Source: Labilithrix sp. (GTDB taxonomy: Bacteria > Myxococcota_A > Polyangia > Polyangiales > Polyangiaceae). Taken from it: a stretch of DNA of 35,285 nt. Positions within the stretch are counted from its first letter, which is position 1. Each line of letters opens with the position of its first letter. The position numbers were made by a program, and so were the translations under genes. Below are positions 1 to 8,800 of this stretch, piece after piece. The stretch lies in NCBI GenBank assembly GCA_028287065.1, contig JAQBQJ010000565.1, positions 1 through 35,285 of the forward strand, read 5' to 3'. The notes beneath the pieces were generated by a model. It did no database searches and had not been told where the DNA came from. It was given only the letters and a program-made list of their open reading frames with translations.

Positions 1-1
1 G

Positions 2-496
2 GCCGATCCGGGCACCGAGGTCGAGGTGAAGCTCGAGGGCGGGACGAGCCCGTCGACGCGCCTCGAAGGAACGGCGCGGATCGATCTCTTCGGCGTGCGG
101 CTGAAGGGGATCAAGGGCCCCGTCGACGTGAAGCTCGAGGGCTCGGCCTCGGGCCCGGCCGGCAAGCCGCTCGAGCTGGAGAAGACGACCGCGACGCTCG
201 GACCGTTCGTCGCCAACGTGACGGGGACGATCGCCCCGAACGATCAGGGCTTCCGGCTCGACGCCGCGTGGCGCACGCAGCCCATCCCGTGCGACAAGCT
301 CGCGAAGGCCGAGGCAAAGTCGATGGGCCCCATCGCGGCGGCCATCCAGGAGATCGCCCACAATACGGGCGCGGCGCGCGTGACCGGGACCGCGCATGCG
401 TCCGGGCTCGTGAAATACGACACGAAGACGCCGGACGACGGCACGATGACGGTCGTGACCCGGGAGGCCTGCGGGCTCTCGATCTTCGGCCTGTAA
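2..496 (+). CDS. C-terminal part of a GspN/AsmA-like hypothetical protein (truncated by window start)
   Basis: Frame open from base 2 (ADPGTEVEVKLEGG...) to the stop at 494-496; beta-rich repetitive LEG/VTGT pattern. Family assignment is weak. Confidence 0.55.
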   Translation, partial: ADPGTEVEVKLEGGTSPSTRLEGTARIDLFGVRLKGIKGPVDVKLEGSASGPAGKPLELEKTTATLGPFVANVTGTIAPNDQGFRLDAAWRTQPIPCDKLAKAEAKSMGPIAAAIQEIAHNTGAARVTGTAHASGLVKYDTKTPDDGTMTVVTREACGLSIFGL

Positions 497-517
497 TAAG
501 CATCAGTCGACAAATGC

Positions 518-539
518 GCGGTTTGCGGCTAGAAACCGC
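518..539. terminator. Short hairpin GCGGTTT-N8-AAACCGC
   Basis: 7-bp perfect inverted repeat just after the stop of the first ORF; no clear U-tract, so terminator function is uncertain. Confidence 0.3.
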
Positions 540-544
540 CCGCC

Positions 545-778
545 ATGCGCGGATTCCTCCAGCCCTCCCTCCGTAACAACCCCACCGACACGCAGCAGCA
601 GTTCTCGAAGCTGTCGCGTCACCGCCGCGCGCACCTCGCCGAAGCGGCGCAGACCACGCTGGTGAAGGCCTCGCAGTGGGCCCGCGGCGAAGCCGTCACG
701 CCGCAGGTCGCGGACGCGCTCGAGGCGCAGCTCAAGGCGTACTCCACGAAGGCCGCGAAGAAGACGCCCGCCGCCTGA
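545..778 (+). CDS. Small hypothetical protein (77 aa)
   Basis: Complete ORF MRGFLQPSL...KKTPAA; the segment TTLVKASQWARGEAVTPQVADALE loosely resembles the end of an HTH. Confidence 0.55.
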   Translation: MRGFLQPSLRNNPTDTQQQFSKLSRHRRAHLAEAAQTTLVKASQWARGEAVTPQVADALEAQLKAYSTKAAKKTPAA

Positions 779-793
779 GACGCGTCGGTATCC

Positions 794-907
794 AAGAAGT
801 CTGAGAAAAGCGCGAAAGCGCGAAGGATATTTTTGTTCGAGACATGCGCGCCCAACGCGCGTGTCTCGAACAAAATAAATCTTCGCGCTTTTCTCGGACT
901 TTCTCGG
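794..907. repeat. Long imperfect palindrome, copy 1, between convergent genes
   Basis: Left arm (agtctgagaaaagcgcgaa...ttgttcgagacatgcgcg) pairs with right arm (cgcgcgtgtctcgaacaaaat...ttcgcgcttttctcggact) around a ~5 nt loop; related copy at 30161-30280. Confidence 0.85.
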
Positions 908-910
908 ATC

Positions 911-2035
911 TCAGCCGCGCTTCTTGGCGAAGTCCTTCATGAACGACGCGAGCGTGTCGACCCACGCGGGCTCGACCGCGTTGTAGAGCGACGCGCGGAT
1001 GCCGCCTACCGAGCGGTGTCCCTTGAGGCCGATCATGCGCTGGGCCTCGGCCTCCTTCACGAACGCGTCCTCGAGCTCGGGCGACGGCAAACGCCACACG
1101 ACGTTCATCTTCGAGCGACACGCCTCGTCGACCGGGCAGCGGTAGAAGCCGCCGGAGCCCTCGATGGCGTCGTAGAGGACGGCCGCCTTCTTGTCGTTCC
1201 GCGCCTCGATGGACGCGATGCCGCCCTGCGATTCGACCCACGCGAGCACGTTCCGCACGAGGTAGATCCCGAACGTCGGCGGCGTGTTGTAGAGCGACTG
1301 GTTGTCGGCGTGCGTCCGGTACTGGAAGATCGCCGGCAGGTCCTTGCGACCGCGCGCGACGAGGTCCTTCTTGATCGCGACGATCGTGACGCCGCTCGGG
1401 CCGATGTTCTTCTGCGCGCCGGCGTAGATCAGGCCGAACTGCGACGCATCGACGCGGCGCGAGAGGATGTCGCTCGACATGTCGACGACGACGGGCACGT
1501 CTCCGCTGCCGGAACGAGGAAATGGCGTGGAGGCATCGAGCCCGTACTGCACGCCGTGGATCGTCTCGTTGCTCGTGCAGTGCAGGTACGCGGCGGCGCT
1601 CGTGAGCTTCAGCTCCGACTGCTGCGGGACCCGGACATACGACTTGTCCTTCTCCGTCGAGGCCGCGACGTGCACCTCGCCGGCGCCCATCGTCTTGCAG
1701 GCGCGGGCTTCGGACACCGCCTTTTCGCCCCATGCGCCGGTGACGACGTAGTCTGCAACCTTGCCCTGCTCGAGAAGGTTCAACGGGATCTGCGCGAACG
1801 CCTGCGAGGCGCCGCCCTGCACGAACAGGACGTCCCAGTCCTTCGAGAGACCGAGATGCTTCGCGACCAGCGCGAGGGCCTCGTGATGGACCTTCTCGTA
1901 GACCTTCCCGCGATGCGAGTGCTCCATCACGCTCATCCCCGAGCCCTCGAAGTCGAGGAGCTCTTCGTGAGCACGCTGCAGAGCAGCGAAGGGAAGCGAC
2001 GCAGGACCGGCGTTGAAGTTGAGGGCGCGGCTCAT
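911..2035 (-). CDS. serC: Phosphoserine aminotransferase
   Basis: MSRALNFNAGPASLP..., SVMEHSHR, FVQGGAS, GAQKNIGPSGV, GGIRASLYNA: characteristic SerC motifs; ATG complement at 2033-2035. Confidence 0.95.
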   Translation of the reverse strand: MSRALNFNAGPASLPFAALQRAHEELLDFEGSGMSVMEHSHRGKVYEKVHHEALALVAKHLGLSKDWDVLFVQGGASQAFAQIPLNLLEQGKVADYVVTGAWGEKAVSEARACKTMGAGEVHVAASTEKDKSYVRVPQQSELKLTSAAAYLHCTSNETIHGVQYGLDASTPFPRSGSGDVPVVVDMSSDILSRRVDASQFGLIYAGAQKNIGPSGVTIVAIKKDLVARGRKDLPAIFQYRTHADNQSLYNTPPTFGIYLVRNVLAWVESQGGIASIEARNDKKAAVLYDAIEGSGGFYRCPVDEACRSKMNVVWRLPSPELEDAFVKEAEAQRMIGLKGHRSVGGIRASLYNAVEPAWVDTLASFMKDFAKKRG

Positions 2036-2098
2036 GATGGGGGCAGAGTAACGCGATTGTTCGCGATGGTCTCCGGCGTTCGGAGTTACACTGCGCCC

Positions 2099-2422
2099 GT
2101 GAATCGCGCGGCACTGCCTCTGTACGTGCTCCCGCTGATCGCACCCGCCGTCACCCTCGGCTGCAACGGCAAGATCAGCCGCGCCGAGTGCGTCGCGATG
2201 CTCGACAGGTACATCGACATGACGGTCGCGGGAGAGCCCGGCCTTGCCGATCTTCCGCCCGCCGAAGCGCAAGCAGCCCGCGACTCCGCGAAGGCCCTGC
2301 GCAAGAGCGATTCACGATACCTGCGCGTGCAGGAGCAGTGCGAAGCCGAGATCACGCGGCGCGAATTCCGCTGCGCGATGAAGGCACCATCCCCGGAGAC
2401 GTGGCAAGCATGCATCGATTGA
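2099..2422 (+). CDS. Small secreted protein/lipoprotein-like hypothetical
   Basis: GTG start, hydrophobic N-terminus (VNRAALPLYVLPLIAPAVTLGCNGK), ends at 2422; overlaps the next CDS by 13 nt. Confidence 0.6.
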   Translation: MNRAALPLYVLPLIAPAVTLGCNGKISRAECVAMLDRYIDMTVAGEPGLADLPPAEAQAARDSAKALRKSDSRYLRVQEQCEAEITRREFRCAMKAPSPETWQACID

Positions 2423-3213
2423 TCGGTCGTTCGGCCCTTTCCACGGCGAGTACCGCTTTCCTCGCGACCCTGCTCGCGCTCGGCGCCGGCTGCGGAAACA
2501 AGAAGCCTGCGGAGAGCGCGTCCGGCGAAGCCGACGGCGGCGACGGAGGCAGCGAGACGTCGGGCGACGAGAGCGCAGGCGGCGACGGCGGCGCAGGCGG
2601 CGAGAAGAAGGACGAGTGCATCGGCTTCGACATCGGCAACCTCGAGGACATGCTCCTGAAGAGCTCGTGCGAGGAGCCGAACGTCAAGCCCGACTCGATC
2701 CAGCCGATCGACCTCAAGGGCAAGCTCGAGGTCACGCTCTCGGCGAGCCCGACGAAATCCGCGGGCGGCGGCAAGGTCGACCTCCTCGTGACGTTCGCGA
2801 ACAAGTCGAAGGACCCGCTCGTCCTCCACTTCAAGATCGATCCGGTCCCGCGCTTCGAGACCGAGGTCTACGACGCGAAGAAGGGCAAGCGCGCCGACAT
2901 GCCCGCGCCGCCCACCCCTCCCCCGCCGAAGAATGCAACACAGCCGCCGCCCAGCGAGGCGAAGTCGGCACGCATCACGATCGCGCCGGCCGGCAACGCT
3001 CGCGCTCGTATCCCGTGGGAGGCCGTGAAGATGAAGTGGGCCCCCGAGAAATACCGCGGCACTCCGCCCGAGCGCGGCTATCCGCGCGCGCCGGCCGGAC
3101 CGCTCGCGAAGGGGAAATACAACGTCAAGGTCGTCACGCCGCTCGTGGGCGTGTCCGAAGGCGTCGATCACGAGATGAGCGCGCCGAAGGTCGAGATCGA
3201 GATCGACAAGTAA
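2410..3213 (+). CDS. Lipoprotein, unknown function
   Basis: MHRLIGRSALSTASTAFLATLLALGAGCGNKK: lipobox signal peptide followed by an acidic Gly/Asp-rich linker. Confidence 0.75.
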   Translation: MHRLIGRSALSTASTAFLATLLALGAGCGNKKPAESASGEADGGDGGSETSGDESAGGDGGAGGEKKDECIGFDIGNLEDMLLKSSCEEPNVKPDSIQPIDLKGKLEVTLSASPTKSAGGGKVDLLVTFANKSKDPLVLHFKIDPVPRFETEVYDAKKGKRADMPAPPTPPPPKNATQPPPSEAKSARITIAPAGNARARIPWEAVKMKWAPEKYRGTPPERGYPRAPAGPLAKGKYNVKVVTPLVGVSEGVDHEMSAPKVEIEIDK

Positions 3214-3237
3214 GGGCGTTAGCATGCCCCTACCTCG

Positions 3238-4230
3238 ATGACCGAACCGACCAGCACCTCCGGAAGTCCCTCCGAAGCGATCCCGCGCGGCGCGTTCCGC
3301 GCGGTGTTCTTCGGCACACCGCAGTTCGCCGTGCCTTGCCTCGAGGCGCTCACCGAGATCGCCGACGTGGTCGCCGTCGTGTGTCAGCCCGATCGCCCGC
3401 AGGGTCGCGGCCTCGAGCTCACCGCGCCTCCCGTGAAGAAGCGCGCTCTCGAGCTGGGGCTCAACGTCGTGCAGCCCACGAAGCTCAAGACCGGTGAGTT
3501 CGCGGCGTGGCTTCGCGATCAGAAGGTCGACGTCGCGCTCGTCGTCGCGTACGGGCGCATCCTCCCGCAGGACGTCCTCGATGCGCCGCGGCTCGGCTGC
3601 GTGAACGTGCATGCGTCGCTGCTCCCGAAGCTGCGAGGCGCCGCGCCGATCACGTGGGCGGTCGTGCAGGGCGAGCCGGAGACCGGCGTGACGTTGATGC
3701 AGATGGACGCCGGCATGGACACCGGCGCGATGCTCGAGCAGTTCGCGACGCCGATCGCGGAGGAAGAGACCGCCGGCGAGCTGTCGGAGCGTCTCTCGGC
3801 GATCGGCGCGCTCGCGACGCGCAAGGGTCTGCCCATGTACGTCTCGGGCGGGTACACGCCGATCCAGCAGGACCACGCGAAGGCGACGATGGCGCCGATG
3901 CTGAAGAAGGAAGACGGACGCATCGATTTCACCAAGCCCGCACGCGCCGTGCACGATCACGTGCGTGGGATGATGCCGTGGCCCGGCGCCGTCACGACCG
4001 CGCGCGGCAAGACCCTCAAGGTGCATGCGACGCGCGTGACCGACGTTCCGCAGGGAAAAAAGGCGGAGCCCGGCACGGTCGTGTTCGCCGACAAGACGCG
4101 CGTCGTCGTCGCGTGCGGTGAGCGCGGCGTCGAGCTCTCGCGCATCCAGCTCGAAGGCAAGAAGGCGATCGCCGCGGGCGATTGGTTCCTCGGTCGCGGC
4201 ATCGCCGAGGGCGACAAGCTCGGAAGCTAA
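3238..4230 (+). CDS. fmt: Methionyl-tRNA formyltransferase
   Basis: FFGTPQFAVPCLEAL, QPDRPQGRG, NVHASLLPKLRGAAPITWAVVQGE: canonical Fmt motifs. Confidence 0.96.
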   Translation: MTEPTSTSGSPSEAIPRGAFRAVFFGTPQFAVPCLEALTEIADVVAVVCQPDRPQGRGLELTAPPVKKRALELGLNVVQPTKLKTGEFAAWLRDQKVDVALVVAYGRILPQDVLDAPRLGCVNVHASLLPKLRGAAPITWAVVQGEPETGVTLMQMDAGMDTGAMLEQFATPIAEEETAGELSERLSAIGALATRKGLPMYVSGGYTPIQQDHAKATMAPMLKKEDGRIDFTKPARAVHDHVRGMMPWPGAVTTARGKTLKVHATRVTDVPQGKKAEPGTVVFADKTRVVVACGERGVELSRIQLEGKKAIAAGDWFLGRGIAEGDKLGS

Positions 4231-5711
4231 AAGGCTACGTCCTCTTCGTCGGGACGACCGTTGCCGCCGCGCGGCGCGGAGCCGGGCTTGCGCCCAGGCC
4301 TCGTCCCACCGCCACGCTTCGTCGAAGGGATCGGCGCCGCGGTGCGCGACGGAGCCGCAGGCTCGGCGATCGCCGTGGCCGTGGCCGTGGCCGGCACGGC
4401 GGCGACGGATGGCGCGATCGGCGCGAGCGCCGCCGTCGAGGTGAGCACCGTCGCCGGGAGCGCAGGCGCTCGTGCGTTGGCCGTGGCAGCGTTCGGCGGG
4501 TCCGAGCTGCCGCGGGCGAGGCGGAGCGCGAGGCCGACGACGAGCAGCGTCGCGAGCGCGGCCGCGACGAGCACCATCATCCCGCGCTCGACGGGAAGTG
4601 GACCCGGGGGCGCGGACGTCGAGGCCGCCGGCGGCGGCGCGAACGACGGCGCGTACGGAGCAGGAGCGAACGAGGATGTGACCGGCGGCGGCGGAGGCGC
4701 GCTCTGCCGTGGCGCGATCGCCGTACCGGCAGGCGCGACGAAGGTGAGCGGCGGCGCCGGAGGTCCCGTCATGACCTCGTTCACGGTCAGGGTGGCGTCC
4801 TCCGAAGGCGAGAAGATCGGCGCGTGCGTCATGATCGCCGTCGGCGCATCGCGCCTCGGCGTCTCGATCGCTTCGGCGAAGGCGTCGGAGAGCTCGCGCG
4901 CGGACGCGAAGCGCAGAGATGGCTCCTGCGAGCATGCATGTGCGAACCAGGCATCGAGGCCGGACGGCAGGTCCGGATTGACGACGGTCGGCGGCGTGTA
5001 GTTGTTCGTGAAGATCGCGATGGCGATCTGTCCGACGGACTCGGCGCGGAACGGCGTGCGCCCCGTGACCATGTGATACGCGAGCACGCCGAGCGACCAG
5101 ATGTCCGCGCGATGATCGAGCTCGCGCGACCCCTCGAGCGCCTCGGGCGCCATGTACGCCGGCGTTCCGACCATCTCGCCGCTGATCGACAGGTTCGGCT
5201 CGTGCGCCATCTTCGCGATGCCGAAGTCGACGAGCTTCACGTGCCAGTTCTTACCGCCGGAGCAGAGGAAGACGTTCGCTGGCTTGATGTCGCGATGCAC
5301 GATCCCGAGCTCGTGCGCTTTGCTCAGCGCGGAGCCGAGGCTCTCGAGGACGAGCGCGGCCTGCTCGACGGAGAGGTGCCCCTGTCTGTGGAGCGCCTCG
5401 GAGAGGTCTTCGCCTTCGAGGAGCTCGAGCACGATGTACGGGACGCCGTCGTCGGTCACGCCGTGATCGAGCGTCTGCACGACGTGCGGGCTCCGCACCT
5501 GCGCGGCGGCGGCGACCTCGCGTTCGAAGCGCGCGCGGATCCCGTCGTCCTCGAGGTGCGCATCGGAGAGGAGCTTGACGACGACGTCGGCCCTGAGCCG
5601 TGCATGCCGCGCGACCCACACACTTCCCATCCCGCCCTTGCCCAGGCGGCGCACCAGACGAAGGTCCGGCGAGACCGAGACGCCGGGTCGAAATGCCCCC
5701 ACGGGCTTCAT
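4227..5711 (-). CDS. Serine/threonine protein kinase with C-terminal TM segment
   Basis: LGKGGMGSVWVARH, VVKLL, IVHRDIKPANVF, VDFGIAK, GTPAYMAPE; hydrophobic segment MMVLVAAALATLLVVGLAL near the C-terminus. Confidence 0.95.
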   Translation of the reverse strand: MKPVGAFRPGVSVSPDLRLVRRLGKGGMGSVWVARHARLRADVVVKLLSDAHLEDDGIRARFEREVAAAAQVRSPHVVQTLDHGVTDDGVPYIVLELLEGEDLSEALHRQGHLSVEQAALVLESLGSALSKAHELGIVHRDIKPANVFLCSGGKNWHVKLVDFGIAKMAHEPNLSISGEMVGTPAYMAPEALEGSRELDHRADIWSLGVLAYHMVTGRTPFRAESVGQIAIAIFTNNYTPPTVVNPDLPSGLDAWFAHACSQEPSLRFASARELSDAFAEAIETPRRDAPTAIMTHAPIFSPSEDATLTVNEVMTGPPAPPLTFVAPAGTAIAPRQSAPPPPPVTSSFAPAPYAPSFAPPPAASTSAPPGPLPVERGMMVLVAAALATLLVVGLALRLARGSSDPPNAATANARAPALPATVLTSTAALAPIAPSVAAVPATATATAIAEPAAPSRTAAPIPSTKRGGGTRPGRKPGSAPRGGNGRPDEEDVAF

Positions 5712-5820
5712 TATACATAGCGTCTCGTGCGAGTCGGCCCTGCAGAGCTGACAGGCGCCCTATCTCTGCTTCTGGCGAGCCCGGCCGGGCTTGCGTTTTG
5801 GCCAAGGAGCGCGAAAGTTC

Positions 5821-8800
5821 GTGGATCTCCCCGTGGCCTCCAAAGCGCACGCACGCACGCTGACGCACGATCCGGTCGATCCGCTCGCCGCCTTCCATCC
5901 CGCGGTCGGTGAGTGGTTCCGCGCCGCGCTCGGCGAGCCCACGCGCGCGCAGGTGCTCGCGTGGCCGCACATCGCGAAGGGCGACACGACGCTGCTCCTC
6001 GCGCCGACCGGCTCGGGAAAGACGCTCGCCGCCTTTCTCTCCGCGATCGACCGACTCGTGCAGGAGCCCGAGCTCCCGCGCGACGAAGCGCGGTCGCGCT
6101 TGCGCGTCCTCTACGTGTCTCCGCTCAAGGCGCTCGCCGTCGACGTCGAGCGGAACCTTCGTGCGCCTCTCGCCGGCGTGGCGGAGGCGGCCGCGCGGCT
6201 CGGGACTCCGCTGCGCCGTCTCGAGGTCGCGGTCCGCACGGGAGACACGCCCACGTCCGAGCGCGCGAAGATGCTCCGCGCGCCGCCCGACATCCTGATC
6301 ACGACGCCGGAGTCTCTCTATCTCCTCCTCACGTCGTCGCAGCGCGAGCTTCTCACGTCGGTCGATACCGTCATCATCGACGAGATCCACCAGATGGCCG
6401 CGAGCAAGCGCGGCGCGCATCTGTTCTTGTCGCTCGAGCGGCTCGCGGCGATGCGCCCCGACACGCCGCTCCAGCGCATCGGCCTCTCGGCGACGCAGCG
6501 CCCGCTCGAGGAGATCGCGCGCCTCCTCGGCGGCTACGAGACGGCGGCCGCGAAGCGACGCGCCGCCACCCCGCGCGACGTCGCGATCGTCGACGCCTCC
6601 GCGAAGAAGGTGCTGTCCATCACGGTCGAGGTGCCGCCTCCCCTGCCCGACGGCCTCGCCGGGCCGCTCGACGACGAGGAGGCCGATCCGGACGCGCGCA
6701 GCATCTGGCCCCAGGTGCACGTGCGGTTGGTCGAGAGGATCCGCGCGGCACGCTCGACGATGATCTTCGTCAACAGCCGCCGCCTCGCCGAGCGCCTCGC
6801 GACGGCGCTGAACGAGACGGCGGGCGAAGAGATCGCGCTCGCGCACCACGGCTCGGTCGCGAAGGACAGCCGCCGCGCGATCGAGGAGCGCCTCAAGGCC
6901 GGGGAGCTGCCCGCGATCGTCGCCACGTCGTCGCTCGAGCTCGGCATCGACATGGGCGCGGTCGACCAGGTCATCCAGGTCGAGGCGCCGCCGTCGGTCG
7001 CGTCGGGCATCCAGCGCATCGGGCGCGCGAGCCACCACGTGGGGGGCATTCCGTCGGGCGTGCTCGTGCCGAAGCACAAGCACGATCTCCTCGCGTGCGC
7101 AGCCGCGGCCGCCGGGATCGAGAGCGGCGACGTCGAGGAGACGTATTACGCGCGCAACCCGCTCGACGTCCTCGCGCAGCAGATCGTCGCGATCGCGAGC
7201 GTGGGCATCCCGCGCGCGCCAGTGCCTCTTCGAACCGCTAAAAAGGGCGGATCGCGCGTTTCGAAGCGCGCCTCCGTGCGCAAGGCCGACCTCGAGGACC
7301 GCGAGGTCGAGACCGAGGTCGAAGCGATCTGGGACCTCGTGCGACGCGCAGCACCGTTCGCCGAGCTGCCGCGCGCGAGCTTCGACGGCGTGCTCGACAT
7401 GCTCGCCGGGCGGTACCCGAGCGACGAGTTCGCGGATCTCCGCCCGCGGATCACGTGGGATCGCACGCGCGGCGTCGTGACCCCGCGCGCCGGCTCGAAG
7501 CGTCTCGCGATCCAGAACGCGGGCACGATCCCGGACCGCGGTCTCTACGGCGTGTTCCTGCAGGACGGCAACGACAACAGCGACGGGCGCGAGTCACGGG
7601 ATCGCGACGACGACGGCAAGGCGACCAGCGCGCGCAAGAGCAAATCGAGCCGGCGCGTCGGCGAGCTCGACGAGGAGATGGTCTTCGAGCTCCGCGAGGG
7701 AGAGGTCTTCCTCCTCGGGGCTTCGTCGTGGCGCACGGAGCAGATCACGCGCGATCGGGTGCTCGTCACGCCCGCCGCCGGCGTGCCGGGAAAGATGCCC
7801 TTCTGGCACGGCGATCGCGCCGGCCGCACGGTCGCGTTCGGCGAACGGATCGGGAAGCTCACGCGCACGATCGCCGGGCTCGCCCCGCCCGAGGCCGCCG
7901 CGTTGCTCGCGAAGGAGCACCATCTCGACGCGCGCTCGGCCAGCGATCTCATCGCGTACGTGAAGGACGAGGTGAAGGCGGCGGGCACCGTCCCGAGCGA
8001 TCGGACGATCGTCGTCCAGCGCGTGCCCGACGAGCTCGGCGATCTGCGCATCTGCGTGCTCACGCCGTTCGGCAGCCGCGTGCACCAGCCGTGGGCGATG
8101 GCCGCGCTCCGCAAGCTGCGCGACGCACGCGCCGGCGACATGGAAGCGGTCGCGAGCGACGACGGCATCATCTTCCGCGTGCCGGGCGGCGAGGAGCCGC
8201 CGCCGGTCGACCTCCTCTTCCCTTCGCCCGACGAGATCGAGGACATCGTCACGCGCGAGCTCGGCGGATCGTCGCTCTTCGCAGCGCGCTTCCGCGAGGC
8301 GGCGGCGCGCGCGCTGCTCCTGCCCCGCCAGCACGTCGGCAAGCGCACGCCGCTCTGGGCGCAGCGGAAGCGCGCGGCGGATCTCCTCGCCGTCGCGCAG
8401 CAGTATCCGTCGTTCCCGATCGTCCTCGAGACGTACCGCGAGTGCCTGCGCGACGCGTTCGACTTGCCCGCGCTCGTCGACGTGCTCCGGGCGGTCGAAT
8501 CACGGAAGATCCGCGTCACGACCGTCGACGTGACCACGCCCTCGCCGATGGCGGCGTCGCTGCTGTTCTCGTTCGTCGGGAGCTTCATCTACGACGAGGA
8601 CGCGCCGGCCGCGGAGCGCCGCGCGCAGGCGCTCACGATCGATCATGCGCAGCTGCGCGAGCTCCTCGGCGAGACCGAGCTCCGCAAGCTGCTCGATGCC
8701 GACGTCGTCCTCGAGCATGGACGACAGCTCCAGCGTCTCGATCGTCCGCTCCGTCATGCGGATGCGCTGCACGATCTGCTGCTGTGGCTCGGCGATCTGA

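Noticed and set aside
619-873. ORFs beginning MFETRA/MFETCA around 619-873, 833-2422 and 29817-30242
   Set aside because: Their similar N-termini come from the arms of the two palindromic repeats, not from real protein homology.
4375-4395. (GTGGCC)n tandem tract in the kinase gene
   Set aside because: Only three units, encodes an Ala/Thr linker; expected in a low-complexity Pro/Ala region.
2086-4935. 949-aa - strand ORF antisense to the lipoprotein and fmt genes
   Set aside because: Arg/Ala/Gly-rich shadow ORF typical of high-GC DNA; the opposite strand carries clear fmt and a signal-peptide gene.
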